A stretch of 59,635 bases of DNA from Comamonadaceae bacterium (GCA_947450895.1 CANFWT010000009.1:1-59635), one strand, 5' to 3'; counted from the stretch's first letter, positions 43,859-52,319 are shown. The notes: a model not told the origin generated them from the letters alone. Program-made: numbers and translations.

Positions 43859-43960
43859 CTCCCCACTCTCCCCCAACCCCTCTCGCCCCGGCGGGGCGAG
43901 AGGGGAGCTCAATAGCCACATTTGGTTGCTTCGCGCCGAATACGGTGCTACCGGAGTGGG
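43859..43960 (-). repeat. Interspersed hairpin repeat, copy D
   Basis: Minus-strand partial copy of the family seen at 9808-10440. Shared parts are the hairpin CCCCTCTCGCCCCG/CGGGGCGAGAGGGG, TTGGGGGAGAGTGGGG and, further out, CCAAATGTGGCTATTGAG. The 5' palindrome GCCGTCGC is missing. Between copies D and E the bases 43961-44159 hold no gene; a 10-base unit CTGGCGTTTC is repeated 2.5 times at about 43983. Confidence 0.8.
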
Positions 43961-44159
43961 GTTGCGGTGCACTGTTGCGTGCTGGCGTTTCTGGCGTTTC
44001 TGGCGTGGCGGTCGTAGTGAATGGCTGCGTGGTGGTGGCGGCCAAGCTGGCGCTTTGCGGCCAGCCGGTTCCGCGCGCGCCGGTCGCAAGCCGCGCTAGC
44101 GCGTGGCCCCTACGACCGCTGGTTCGAAGCCGCAGCGCACCCACACAGCGGCAACGCTC

Positions 44160-44257
44160 CGCCCGTAGCAGCGTAGTCGGCGCAAACCAATCAAATGTGG
44201 CTGTTAGGCTCCCCTCTCGTCCCGCTGGGGCGAGAGGGGTTGGGGGAGAGTGGGGTA
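44160..44257 (+). repeat. Interspersed hairpin repeat, copy E
   Basis: Inverted relative to copy D, ~200 bases away, sharing CGTAGCAGCGTAG, CAAATGTGGCTGTTAGG and the terminal hairpin. D and E can pair as a long cruciform. The hairpins stand between nrtD and nirB and could terminate or attenuate read-through in the nitrate operon. Confidence 0.8.
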
Positions 44258-44291
44258 GAAAACCAGAGTGGGGCAAAACAAGCAAAAGCAT

Positions 44292-45116
44292 TTAAGCCAC
44301 CTTCTCCACATGCCCCTGACGCGTATACAAAAAGTCGATCACCGCCTTGCGGTACTGCAGGTACTGCGCGCTGTCCGCCAGCTCCACCCGGTTGCGCGGC
44401 CGGGGCAGGTCAACGCGAAGCACTTCGCCAATCGTGGCGGCAGGCCCGTTGGTCATCATCACGATCTTGTCGGACAGCAGCACCGCTTCGTCCACGTCGT
44501 GGGTCACCATCACCACGGTGCTCTGGGTGCGCGCCACGATGTCGAGTAACTCGTCTTGCAGCTTAGCGCGGGTGAGCGCGTCCAGGGCACCAAAGGGCTC
44601 GTCCATCAGCAAGACCTTGGGCTCCATGGCCAGCGCGCGCGCAATGCCTACACGCTGCTTCATGCCGCCCGATATTTCGTTCGGGCGTTTGTGTGCGGCG
44701 GCGCTTAAGCCCACCAGCGCCAGAGCCGCATCTGTGCGTGCCTTGAGTTGTGCTTTGGATTCGGCGGCTGCGCCGGTACTTTTGGAGCCAGCACCAAATA
44801 CGCGCTCCACGCCCAGATACACGTTCTCGAAGCAGGTCAGCCAGGGCAGAAGCGAATGGTTTTGAAACACCACCGCGCGCTCTGGGCCGGGGCCGGCGAT
44901 TTCGCGGTTGGCGCACAGCAACAGCCCTTGCGTGGGCAGTGTCAGGCCCGCAATCAGGTTCAACAGGGTGGACTTGCCGCAGCCCGAATGGCCAATCAGG
45001 GTGACGAATTCACCTTTGGCTACCGTCAAGTTGATGTCGCGCAATGCGAGGAAAGGCCCGGTCTTGGTCTTGAAGCTTTGGGCGACCTGCTGGATGTCGA
45101 TGAATTTTTCGTTCAT
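44292..45116 (-). CDS. nrtD: Nitrate ABC transporter ATP-binding protein
   Basis: 274 residues. Walker A is TLIGHSGCGKSTLLNLIAG, signature EISGGMKQRVGIARALAMEP, Walker B VLLMDEPFGALD and the H-loop VMVTHDVDEAVLLSDK; it belongs to the NrtD/SsuB/TauB group. A ~15-residue Ala/Ser-rich insert (GAGSKSTGAAAESKAQ) interrupts the helical region. It overlaps the permease gene by 4 bases. It drives nitrate uptake. Confidence 0.92.
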   Translation of the reverse strand: MNEKFIDIQQVAQSFKTKTGPFLALRDINLTVAKGEFVTLIGHSGCGKSTLLNLIAGLTLPTQGLLLCANREIAGPGPERAVVFQNHSLLPWLTCFENVYLGVERVFGAGSKSTGAAAESKAQLKARTDAALALVGLSAAAHKRPNEISGGMKQRVGIARALAMEPKVLLMDEPFGALDALTRAKLQDELLDIVARTQSTVVMVTHDVDEAVLLSDKIVMMTNGPAATIGEVLRVDLPRPRNRVELADSAQYLQYRKAVIDFLYTRQGHVEKVA

Positions 45117-46012
45117 GACTTCACCTCTTCAAAGGTAAACGCGGTGGCAATCTTGATCAACAGGTATTCCAGAGCCAGCCCGACGATGCCGATCACGAAG
45201 ATGGCGATGATGATGTTCTTGACGTTAAGGTTGTTCCACTCGTCCCAGACCCAAAAGCCAATGCCCACGCCGCCGGTCAGCATCTCGGCTGCCACGATCA
45301 CCAGCCACGCAGTGCCCACGGCCAGGCGCACACCGGTCAGCATGTAGGGTAGTACCGAGGGAAACAGTATCTTGGTGACGATCTTCCACTCACTTAAATT
45401 GAGCACGCGCGCCACGTTCATGTAGTCCTGCGGTACGCGCTGCACGCCCACTGCCGTGTTGATGACCATGGGCCAGATCGAGCATATAAAGATGGTCCAA
45501 ATTGCCGCCGGGTGCGCGCCTTTGAATACCATCAGGCCAATCGGCAGCCAGGCCAAGGGGGACACCGGGCGCAGCAGACTGATGATGGGGTTGAACATAC
45601 GGCTCAGAAAGTCAAAGCGCCCAATCAAAAATCCCACTGGTATCCCTACGATTGCCGCCAAACCGAACCCCAGCGCCACGCGTTGCAAAGAAGCGAGCAC
45701 ATTCCAGCCCACGCCCTGGTCGTTGGGGCCCTTGCGGTAGAAAGGGTTGCTAAAGATGTCCACGGCCTGCAACCACGTCTCCCAGGGGCTCGGGATGCTT
45801 CCTTTGGTCGCAACGCTAACGGCCTCCCAGACCAGCACCAACAGGCCCAGGCCTAGCACCGGTGGCAAAACTGCCAGCACCCAGGCGCTGGCCTTGCCGG
45901 GCACGCGCTGGGGGGCGCTGGCTTGCAGCGCAGGGCGTATGGCTGCCTTCGGCGCTGTTGTGCTGTCAGCGACGGGCGCGTCCAGAGGGGGGTGAAATAC
46001 AGCACTGACCAT
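45113..46012 (-). CDS. nrtB: Nitrate ABC transporter permease
   Basis: 299 residues from the ATG at 46012. Five or six transmembrane helices of the NtrB/SsuC type, with the cytoplasmic EAA-like loop around NVARVLNLSEWKIVTKILFP, and FKGAHPAAIWTIFICSIWPM, VAAEMLTGGVGIGFWVWDEW. The N-terminal 60 residues are a non-conserved cytoplasmic stretch rich in Pro and Ala. Earlier in-frame starts enter the gap before nrtA and are unlikely. It is coupled to nrtD by a 4-base overlap. Confidence 0.93.
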   Translation of the reverse strand: MVSAVFHPPLDAPVADSTTAPKAAIRPALQASAPQRVPGKASAWVLAVLPPVLGLGLLVLVWEAVSVATKGSIPSPWETWLQAVDIFSNPFYRKGPNDQGVGWNVLASLQRVALGFGLAAIVGIPVGFLIGRFDFLSRMFNPIISLLRPVSPLAWLPIGLMVFKGAHPAAIWTIFICSIWPMVINTAVGVQRVPQDYMNVARVLNLSEWKIVTKILFPSVLPYMLTGVRLAVGTAWLVIVAAEMLTGGVGIGFWVWDEWNNLNVKNIIIAIFVIGIVGLALEYLLIKIATAFTFEEVKS

Positions 46013-46070
46013 GGGCAAATCCTCGGGTTGGGTGGCTAAATGGGTCGCAATGAATGGCGCGAGCGGGAAA

Positions 46071-47315
46071 TCAGGCCTTGACCTTGAAACCGTCGGCATA
46101 TTTCTTGGGGTCCTTGCCGTCCCACACCACACCGTCCATCAGCTTGGACGTGCGCATGGCGTCCTTGGGCACAGGCGTCTTGCTGGCTGTGGCGGCCTGC
46201 TTGTAGACGTCAATCTGGTTGATCTGATTGGCAACAGCCAGGTAATCTGGGTGTTCTTTGAGCAAGCCCCAGCGCTTTTGTTGGGTAAGGAACCACATGC
46301 CGTCGGACAGATAGGGGAAGTTCACCACGCCGTCGTTGTAAAACTTCATGTGGTTGGGGTCATCCCAGGTCTTGCCCAGGCCGTTCTGGTAGCGTCCCAA
46401 AATGCGCTGGTTGATGGCGTCCACGCTGGTGTTCACAAAACTCTTGTCAGCAATGGTTTCGGCCATCTTGTTCTTGTTTTGCAGGCCCGCATCGATCCAC
46501 TTGCCGGCTTCCAAAATGGCTGCGGTTACGGCACGCGCGGTGTTGGGGTATTTCTTTACGAAGTCGCCCGTGGTACCCAGCACTTTTTCGGGATGGTCTT
46601 TCCAGATGTCCTGGGTCGTGGCTGCTGTGATGCCGATGCCGTCGATGATGGCGCGGTGGTTCCAGGGCTCGCCCACGCAGTAGCCATCCATATTGCCTAC
46701 GCGCATATTGGCCACCATCTGTGGCGGCGGCACGGTAATCACCTTGGCGTCGTTGATGGGGTTGATGCCATTGGCAGCCATCCAGTAGTAGAGCCACATG
46801 GCGTGGGTGCCCGTGGGGAACGTCTGGGCGAAGGTGTATTCGCGCTTTTCAGCCGCCATCAGTTTGGCCAGGCCTGCGCCGTCCACCGCGCCCTTGTCGG
46901 CCAACTTCCTGGACAGGGTGATGGCCTGTCCGTTGTTGTTGAGCGTCATGAGAACCGCCATGTCTTTTTTAGGGCCGCCAATACCGAGGTGCACACCGTA
47001 CACCAGGCCATACAGCACGTGGGCGAAATCCAGTTCGCCGTTGACCAGCTTGTCACGCACGCCGGCCCAGCTGGCTTCCTTGCTGGGGATGATCTTGACG
47101 CCGTATTTCTGGTCAAGGCCCAGTACGGACGCCATCACCACGCTGGCGCAGTCGGTGAGCGGAATGAAACCGATTTTGACTTCGGTTTTCTCGGGCGCGT
47201 CAGAGCCGCCGGCATACACCGCCGCGCGCAACGCCGGACTGATGCCAATGGCGCCTACGGTGGCGGATTGCATCACCGCGCGGCGGCTGAGGTGGGAGTT
47301 GAGAAGGTCGGTCAT
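46071..47315 (-). CDS. nrtA: Nitrate ABC transporter substrate-binding protein
   Basis: 414 residues from the ATG at 47315, with a GGAGTG ribosome site. A Tat-like leader (SRRAVMQSATVGAIGI) precedes EVKIGFIPLTDCASVVMASV, EASWAGVRDKLVNGELDFAH and TFPTGTHAMWLYYWMAANGI, NMDGYCVGEPWNHRAIIDGI: the NrtA/NasS/CmpA nitrate-binding fold. It could feed the NrtBD transporter. In systems with NasT a soluble NasS sensor of this same fold normally exists; none is visible here, so either it lies elsewhere or this protein has a double role. Confidence 0.92.
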   Translation of the reverse strand: MTDLLNSHLSRRAVMQSATVGAIGISPALRAAVYAGGSDAPEKTEVKIGFIPLTDCASVVMASVLGLDQKYGVKIIPSKEASWAGVRDKLVNGELDFAHVLYGLVYGVHLGIGGPKKDMAVLMTLNNNGQAITLSRKLADKGAVDGAGLAKLMAAEKREYTFAQTFPTGTHAMWLYYWMAANGINPINDAKVITVPPPQMVANMRVGNMDGYCVGEPWNHRAIIDGIGITAATTQDIWKDHPEKVLGTTGDFVKKYPNTARAVTAAILEAGKWIDAGLQNKNKMAETIADKSFVNTSVDAINQRILGRYQNGLGKTWDDPNHMKFYNDGVVNFPYLSDGMWFLTQQKRWGLLKEHPDYLAVANQINQIDVYKQAATASKTPVPKDAMRTSKLMDGVVWDGKDPKKYADGFKVKA

Positions 47316-47331
47316 GGCGCACTCCAAAAGT

Positions 47332-47408
47332 AAAAAAACAAAACAAAAAAGGCGTCCGCACAGGAAACAAAGCGCTGAAATGCGCAATGAATCCGTGGGG
47401 ACGCCTTT
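47332..47408 (-). terminator. Leader terminator in front of nrtA (attenuator)
   Basis: On the minus strand AAAGGCGTCC (47399-47408) pairs perfectly with GGACGCCTTT (47348-47357). After a C-C mismatch the stem continues CACGG/CTGTG, and a small GCGC hairpin sits inside. A U-rich tail (47332-47350) follows, ending only ~15 bases before nrtA. A terminator inside a leader is what ANTAR antiterminators such as NasT/NasR control. Confidence 0.8.
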
Positions 47409-47427
47409 GTCCGAAACCCTTGGCTAC

Positions 47428-47457
47428 AGCCCGCCGTTGGACTGCACCGTTGTGGTG
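47428..47457 (-). promoter_or_regulatory. Candidate ANTAR-type tandem hairpins in the nrtA leader
   Basis: On the minus strand two hairpins stand 1 base apart: CACC-ACAAC-GGTG (47445-47457) and AGTCC-AACGGC-GGGCT (47428-47443). The second has a six-base loop with A at position 1 and G at position 4, the rule for RNA targets of ANTAR proteins; both share CAACGG. They lie just upstream of the leader terminator. Confidence 0.6.
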
Positions 47458-47690
47458 ACCCTGCTCGGGCCGCATTTTTTTACGCAAAGTCTGTGCCACG
47501 AGCCGCCGCACCTACCGATTTGTGGCGCTGCAACTTAGACGCCACCTCTGGGAACTGCCATCGCAATGTCGAAGCCCTATGGACTGCGTAGCCTTGGTTT
47601 TGGCGGGGCGGTGGTGCGGCGGTGGCGAAAATTCGCACTCAAGTTGTGCGCCGCACCATTTCAGGGTGGCGTGTTCCAGGGCTTGGCGCC

Positions 47691-48338
47691 TTAGCCGATC
47701 AGGTCCGCTAGGTCGAGGATGCGCTGCGCGACTTCGGCAAGTTTGAGGTTTTTGTCCATGGCGGTTTTGCGCAGCTTGGCATAGGCCTGCGCTTCGGTCA
47801 GACCTTGGCGCTGCATGAGCAAGGTCTTGGCGCTATCGATGCACTTTCGGTCTTGTACTGCCAGATTGAGTTCCTTGAGTTCGCTGCGGGTGTCGGCCAG
47901 TTCCTGGCGCAGTCGCTGGTCTTGCTGAAAGCGCGCCATGGCCACGTCCACTATGGGACGGATGCGCTGGGGCTGCAACCCTGCCACGATATAGGCGGAT
48001 ACGCCGGCGGCTACCGCAGCACGGGCGGTGTCACTGTCGTGGTCATTGGTGAACATGACGATGGGGCGGCGTGCGTCGCGGGTGGCCATCACCACATGCT
48101 CCAGCGCGTCGCGCGCCTCGCTTTCGGCGTCCACCACAATCAGGTCGGGCTGCAATTGCGCCAACCGCTCGGTCAAAAATACGTCTGCCGGCAAAGACGC
48201 CACCAAATTGAAGCCGCTTTCCAGCAGCCCGATGCGCAGGCTGCGCGAACGCTCTGCCTGTTCTAGGGCGTGCACGTTGTCCGGGTCGTCAACTACCAGA
48301 TCGGCGGTAATAACAACAATCGAAAGTGCTTGGTTCAC
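47691..48338 (-). CDS. nasT: ANTAR-domain antiterminator, NasT type
   Basis: 215 residues from GTG 48338; homologues begin near LSIVVITADLVVDDPDN, so the frame upstream to 48491 is probably not translated. A pseudo-receiver domain (SGFNLVASLPADVFLTERLA, LIVVDAESEARDALEHVVMA, GVSAYIVAGLQPQRIRPIVD) is followed by a coiled coil and the ANTAR domain (CIDSAKTLLMQRQGLTEAQA, YAKLRKTAMDKNLKLAEVAQ). NasT binds leader RNA hairpins and prevents premature termination when nitrate or nitrite releases it from NasS. The matching leader is directly downstream. Confidence 0.92.
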   Translation of the reverse strand: MNQALSIVVITADLVVDDPDNVHALEQAERSRSLRIGLLESGFNLVASLPADVFLTERLAQLQPDLIVVDAESEARDALEHVVMATRDARRPIVMFTNDHDSDTARAAVAAGVSAYIVAGLQPQRIRPIVDVAMARFQQDQRLRQELADTRSELKELNLAVQDRKCIDSAKTLLMQRQGLTEAQAYAKLRKTAMDKNLKLAEVAQRILDLADLIG

Positions 48339-48997
48339 GGGTTGAGTGAAGCAAGTATTGCGCCGCCCGCCCCGAGTGTGCAACGCATCGGGATCAAACA
48401 GGCGAGGTGATGGCTTGTCAGTCTTGATTGCCTCGCTAAGCGCGCAAGTCTGGAGTTCCATACAGCTTTTGCGCCAAAGTGGCGTCAGCATCTACCGGAA
48501 GTTCCAAGCGGAGTCAGAATAAATCTGGGACAAAAAGGGAACAAAAAAGGGATATTCACAGAAAGCCAAGCTAAAAAAGTCCAAGCAGCGACAGTTTTCA
48601 GAGCGAGGTTCAAGCCCGCGAAGAACGAGCCGCCCGGCAAATAGCAAAAAAACAGTCTTTTCAGCGCGTTGTCCAGAAATCCTCAGACCCTGCCAGGGGA
48701 GACGCGCATCAACACGCTAAAGAGCAATGGCCATTGGTCGTTCCGATGTATCAGTGCACACCGACCAAGCTGCTGGGATCTATCGCTGGATTCGACCCAT
48801 TGCCGACGGTCGCCGTGCTGCCTCGGGTGGCGGTGGGGAAGCTCAAGCGGTCGGTCGCGACCTACGGGTTGCTAGAACTCCAGCAGTCTGACTGTCAGCG
48901 GGCGTTCGTTAGCCCTGGGGTTGCCAAGTAAGCGCACTCCCGGAGTGCCCTGGAATTGGCGCCAATTGCATGAATGGCTATAGCTTATATTCACGCG
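48339..48997. other. Gene-poor interval between nasT and the accessory region
   Basis: About 650 bases. The first 150 (to 48491) can extend the nasT frame. The rest has only short, unconvincing frames. Composition becomes less GC-rich from about 48500. No promoter is assigned with confidence. Confidence 0.35.
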
Positions 48998-49570
48998 ATG
49001 CACATCGTCATACTGACTTTTGACGGCTTCAATGAACTCGACTCCCTGATTGCCCTCGGCATCTTGAATCGCATCAAGAAGGCGGATTGGCGCGTCACCT
49101 TGTCCTGCCCGACCCCGACCGTCACCTCGATGAATGGCGTTACCTTGCATGCCCAGTCCACCTTGGAGGAAGCCTGCGAAGCGGATGCCGTGCTATTTGG
49201 CAGTGGAATGAAAACTCGTGATATTGCCAATGACCAAAGCATCATGGGGCGGTTGAAGCTCGACGCTTCCAGGCAGCTTATCGGCGCCCAATGTTCCGGA
49301 ACTTTGCTGCTGGCCAAACTCGGCCTGTTGAACGCTGTTCCCGCCTGCACGGATTTGCTCACCAAACCATGGGTGCAGGAAGCCGGGGTTGATGTTCTCA
49401 ATCAACCGTTTTACGCTTATGGCAATGTTGCTACGGCAGGTGGTTGTCTATCTTCGCAGTACTTGGCCGCTTGGGTCATTGCGCGATTTGAGGGACTGGA
49501 GGCCGCCAAATCAGCCATGCACTATGTGGCGCCTTCTTACAGCCTGACGCAGACCTGCGGCGCGCTTTGA
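48998..49570 (+). CDS. DJ-1/PfpI family protein
   Basis: 190 residues from the ATG at 48998. HIVILTFDGFNELDSLIALG opens the fold, and the nucleophile-elbow cysteine lies in RQLIGAQCSGTLLLAKLGLL; the C-terminal AGGCLSSQYLAAWVIARFEG is also typical. The family covers chaperones, glyoxalase III-like enzymes and amidotransferase-like proteins, so the activity is uncertain. First gene after the nitrate cluster; possibly the edge of the accessory region. Confidence 0.88.
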   Translation: MHIVILTFDGFNELDSLIALGILNRIKKADWRVTLSCPTPTVTSMNGVTLHAQSTLEEACEADAVLFGSGMKTRDIANDQSIMGRLKLDASRQLIGAQCSGTLLLAKLGLLNAVPACTDLLTKPWVQEAGVDVLNQPFYAYGNVATAGGCLSSQYLAAWVIARFEGLEAAKSAMHYVAPSYSLTQTCGAL

Positions 49571-49664
49571 CCAGTGCCCTCTACTGGCCCGCGGCAGCTA
49601 TCGCGGAAAACTTGGCGTGGTAGTCGACGCACTTTTGTGCGGCTGATGCACGACAGTTCGTAAA

Positions 49665-50075
49665 TTACTGCGCTGTGTGGACCCAGTTCTCTGCTTCCAG
49701 CGCAGGCACCCGTGCGAACTCCCCCATGTTGTTTGTCACCAAGACCAGGCCTTCGCTGCGGGCGTGCGCTGCAATGTGCATGTCGTTCACACCGATAGGC
49801 TGGCCGAGTTTTTCCAAGGCGGCGCGAATGGCTCCGTAATGCTGCGCGGCCTTGGGGCCATAGGGCAGAACTTCTAGGCGACTGCAAAAGTCCTCGACAG
49901 CGGCTAGGTTCTCGCTCACCCGGCTGCTTTTCTCCGCACCGTGCAAGAGTTCGGCGAGGGTAATGGAGGAAATTGCCATGCGGCTGGCGTTGGTGTTGAA
50001 AGTGGAAAGCACCTCGAAGGGTCGCCGCTTCAACACGTATATGACGATGTTGGTGTCCAGCAGGTAACGCAGCAT
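49665..50075 (-). CDS. vapC: VapC-type PIN ribonuclease toxin
   Basis: 136 residues. MLRYLLDTNIVIYVLKRRP holds the first Asp; ISSITLAELLHGAEKSSRVS the Glu; IGVNDMHIAAHARSEGLVLV and TNNMGEFARVPALEAENWV the others. Of the VapC subgroup that cleaves initiator tRNA or other tRNAs in enterobacteria, by similarity of motifs. Its ATG overlaps the stop of the VapB antitoxin by one base. Confidence 0.92.
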   Translation of the reverse strand: MLRYLLDTNIVIYVLKRRPFEVLSTFNTNASRMAISSITLAELLHGAEKSSRVSENLAAVEDFCSRLEVLPYGPKAAQHYGAIRAALEKLGQPIGVNDMHIAAHARSEGLVLVTNNMGEFARVPALEAENWVHTAQ

Positions 50076-50308
50076 CAGAGCGCTTCCCGCTCCGGCTGGT
50101 GCTGGGTAGCGCGCTCAGCAAGGAAGTCGTCGCTCACTGTGGGGCCACCCAGAAAGAAGCTGTCCCAGGTTTGGCCTAAGGGGGCGATGATGCGCTCGTT
50201 ACCTTTGACGCGTATCTCTACCTTTTGGACACCCTCGGGTAGACGCACGTCCAAAGGGAGACGAACGGCCTGGGTACGGTTATTGACGAAAACAGTGCCG
50301 ATGGACAT
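50075..50308 (-). CDS. vapB: VapB-type antitoxin
   Basis: 77 residues, MSIGTVFVNNRTQAVRLPLD then VRLPEGVQKVEIRVKGNERI, an AbrB-like swapped-hairpin domain followed by a toxin-binding tail with WDSFFLGGPTVSDDFLAERA. The WDxFF segment is a classic VapB C-terminal anchor into the VapC active site. Overlaps vapC by one base. Confidence 0.92.
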   Translation of the reverse strand: MSIGTVFVNNRTQAVRLPLDVRLPEGVQKVEIRVKGNERIIAPLGQTWDSFFLGGPTVSDDFLAERATQHQPEREAL

Positions 50309-50326
50309 TATGACCCCCTAAGAAAA

Positions 50327-50345
50327 GTATATAGCAATTGTATAT
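50327..50345. promoter_or_regulatory. Candidate VapBC operator
   Basis: Two GTATAT boxes at 50327 and 50340 around a central CAATTG, 18 bases upstream of the antitoxin ATG. A similar GTATAT pair precedes the other vapBC operon at 56815. The bases 50346-50597 beyond hold no recognised gene. Confidence 0.5.
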
Positions 50346-50597
50346 GGCGGTTCCGCAGTAGTCAATTGGGCGTTATACAAAGGTCTCGGTTCCGCCACAG
50401 CACACGCTTTAAGAACTCCAGCGTGAGTCAAATCCCACTTCCCGATTCCCGATTCAAGCCGTTGGCCAATGGCAGGAGAGGGCGGAAGCAGTCACTGTGG
50501 TGTGCTGCAGACAACGGCGGCTTTCAGCCTATCGCAGGCTCACATCAAGGTTCGGCCAACGACCGCTCATGGCTGAAGCCGCTCTCTAAAGCTAACG

Positions 50598-51629
50598 CTA
50601 TTTCCCGTCTTGCGCTCTTTCATTCACATCATCCTGCACGGATCGGCACGTTTCCATAATTTCATCAAACGATGGCTGATGAAGCGCTAGCAAACCGTCC
50701 TGCAGCATGGCGGTGTAATCGCTTTCGAGTGCATCCAATGCCGCACCGGCGGGCACCAATTTGAGCCCACCGGTGACGGCTTTGAAGTAGTCGACCTTTG
50801 ACCCTTGTGCATCTTTTTCAGCGAAGAAGACCGACTTGTGTTCGGCCACCGATTTAGCCAACTGGTGATCACCTGCTGCCTTGGCGGCATGACCTGTCTT
50901 TGCCATCGCAGCCAAGTCGTACCAATGACGGGAATATCGCTCCCCGCGCAGACGGCCCTGCAAACTGTAGACGTGTGCGGCCGTGGCCTTTTCCCAGAAG
51001 GTGCGCTCAACAGCCATGACCAAAGGTGCTGCAACTGGGAATTCAACGCCCTCAATCACTGGGGCGATGTCGCAATCAACCTTATGCATGCTGTTGGGCT
51101 CGCCTGTCGCGCGGGCACCTAACTCCAATTGAATTGATGCCGCAGCGTAGCCAGTGCCAGTTTTCACGGCCCGATAGTCAATGATCAGCTTCTCGCTGTG
51201 ATTGCCATCAACGCGGAGCTCAGCTTGCGCATTGCTACTGATCAATGAATTTTCCAGTACCGGAATGACCGAGCTGGTGATCCATTCCGGCAAACGCGAC
51301 CGAACGGCGCTTGTAATTTTCTTTTCCTGACTTGCCGTAACGGGAATTGGATTGCCGCCCTGCAGCAGGTCGGGGACCAACTCCCGGATGTCATAAGTCA
51401 GATCAATGTCCTCTGAAAACCGATCAATGATTTTGTAGACCTTGGATAACGATGTGCCGCCTTTAAAAGTCAATTTCTCGGCCAGCGTTGAGCTGTAGAT
51501 CGCCGACAAGGCCCAGACCACCCAGATATCTTTTTCCAGCAAATGGGCTGGGCGCCCGGTCCGACCTGCCGCCACTTCAAGTGCTTCAGCTTGGTCTTCA
51601 CGGCTGAGTGAGAACCAAGACTCAGCCAG
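50598..51629 (-). CDS. abiEii: Nucleotidyltransferase AbiEii/AbiGii family toxin
   Basis: 343 residues if started at CTG 51629. The body has LLEKDIWVVWALSAIYSSTL, KLTFKGGTSLSKVYKIIDRF and SEDIDLTYDIRE, the nucleotidyltransferase core with the metal-binding aspartates in EDIDL, and HWYDLAAMAKTGHAAK towards the C-terminus. AbiEii-type enzymes disable translation by modifying tRNA 3' ends, giving abortive infection. The first ATG/GTG-type start is GTG 51575, which would drop the family-conserved segment SWFSLSREDQAEALEVAAGR. A CTG at 51629 sits 4 bases after GAGGTG and overlaps the AbiEi stop. Confidence 0.9.
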   Translation of the reverse strand: MAESWFSLSREDQAEALEVAAGRTGRPAHLLEKDIWVVWALSAIYSSTLAEKLTFKGGTSLSKVYKIIDRFSEDIDLTYDIRELVPDLLQGGNPIPVTASQEKKITSAVRSRLPEWITSSVIPVLENSLISSNAQAELRVDGNHSEKLIIDYRAVKTGTGYAAASIQLELGARATGEPNSMHKVDCDIAPVIEGVEFPVAAPLVMAVERTFWEKATAAHVYSLQGRLRGERYSRHWYDLAAMAKTGHAAKAAGDHQLAKSVAEHKSVFFAEKDAQGSKVDYFKAVTGGLKLVPAGAALDALESDYTAMLQDGLLALHQPSFDEIMETCRSVQDDVNERAQDGK

Positions 51630-52215
51630 ATGTCACCTCACTGACGGCACGTGCCATCCAGCTTGGCATCGCCGCGCGGGCGCAGCGCATGGCCTCCCAT
51701 TCGGCCGTCGGCAACTTCGAATGCAGGATTTTGAGGGCCGAAGGTGCTTGCGCTGCCCCCAGCCAGGCCAACGCACGAATGGCCATACCCGCTGGCCGTT
51801 TGCCCATGAGTAACTGCCAAGGCGTGCCATGCTTGAACTCGATGTCCTGATGACCCAAACGCAACTTGCGCGAAGGACCTGAGGTCAGAAAAACCTCACG
51901 GACAGGCACCTGTGTCGTCAACCCAAGTGCATTTGCTTCCGCAGCGCCGCTGGGGACCACCACCTCACCGCTGGCCGCCTCAATCGCCTCCACCACGGTT
52001 TGAGTTGACGGGGGACGCGCGCCAAACCGGCCCTGCACCGGCAAGGCGTAAACACCACGGCCTACGCGTAAAAGCTTCTCCTCACGCGTCAGGCGTGTCA
52101 GCGCTTGATCGACAGCAGCCCGCGATGCCAGATGCAAGAACTCTTTGGGCGAGAGTAGACCGCCCTCAGGCAAGGCTTGCGCAGCAGCAATGATGGATTG
52201 GGCAAGTTGGCTCAT
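51622..52215 (-). CDS. abiEi: AbiEi-type antitoxin (DUF6088)
   Basis: 197 residues from the ATG at 52215; an ATG at 52275 in frame would lie upstream of the promoter-like element and is less likely. N-terminal winged helix ALPEGGLLSPKEFLHLASRA with AVDQALTRLTREEKLLRVGR and GVYALP, then a C-terminal antitoxin domain. AbiEi represses its own operon. It precedes abiEii with an overlap, an innate phage-defence pair. No clear ribosome site precedes the ATG, consistent with a short leader. Confidence 0.87.
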   Translation of the reverse strand: MSQLAQSIIAAAQALPEGGLLSPKEFLHLASRAAVDQALTRLTREEKLLRVGRGVYALPVQGRFGARPPSTQTVVEAIEAASGEVVVPSGAAEANALGLTTQVPVREVFLTSGPSRKLRLGHQDIEFKHGTPWQLLMGKRPAGMAIRALAWLGAAQAPSALKILHSKLPTAEWEAMRCARAAMPSWMARAVSEVTSG

Positions 52216-52229
52216 AGGAGGACTCAATT

Positions 52230-52257
52230 TGTCAGAAGTATAAAATAGTTTCTGACA
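52230..52257. promoter_or_regulatory. Candidate AbiEi operator over the -10 box
   Basis: TGTCAGAA and TTCTGACA form a perfect 8 bp dyad with a 12-base spacer. On the minus strand the spacer includes TATACT, a good -10 box, ~15 bases before the ATG. AbiEi proteins bind inverted repeats in their promoters. Confidence 0.65.
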
Positions 52258-52319
52258 TTTGACGAACTGATTCATAGCACCGCTCCCTCACTGCATCCGG
52301 CTAACCAGCATATCCCGCC

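Noticed and set aside
48669..48931. Two overlapping plus-strand frames of about 65 codons
   Set aside because: No family, no ribosome site, and the two frames are mutually exclusive.
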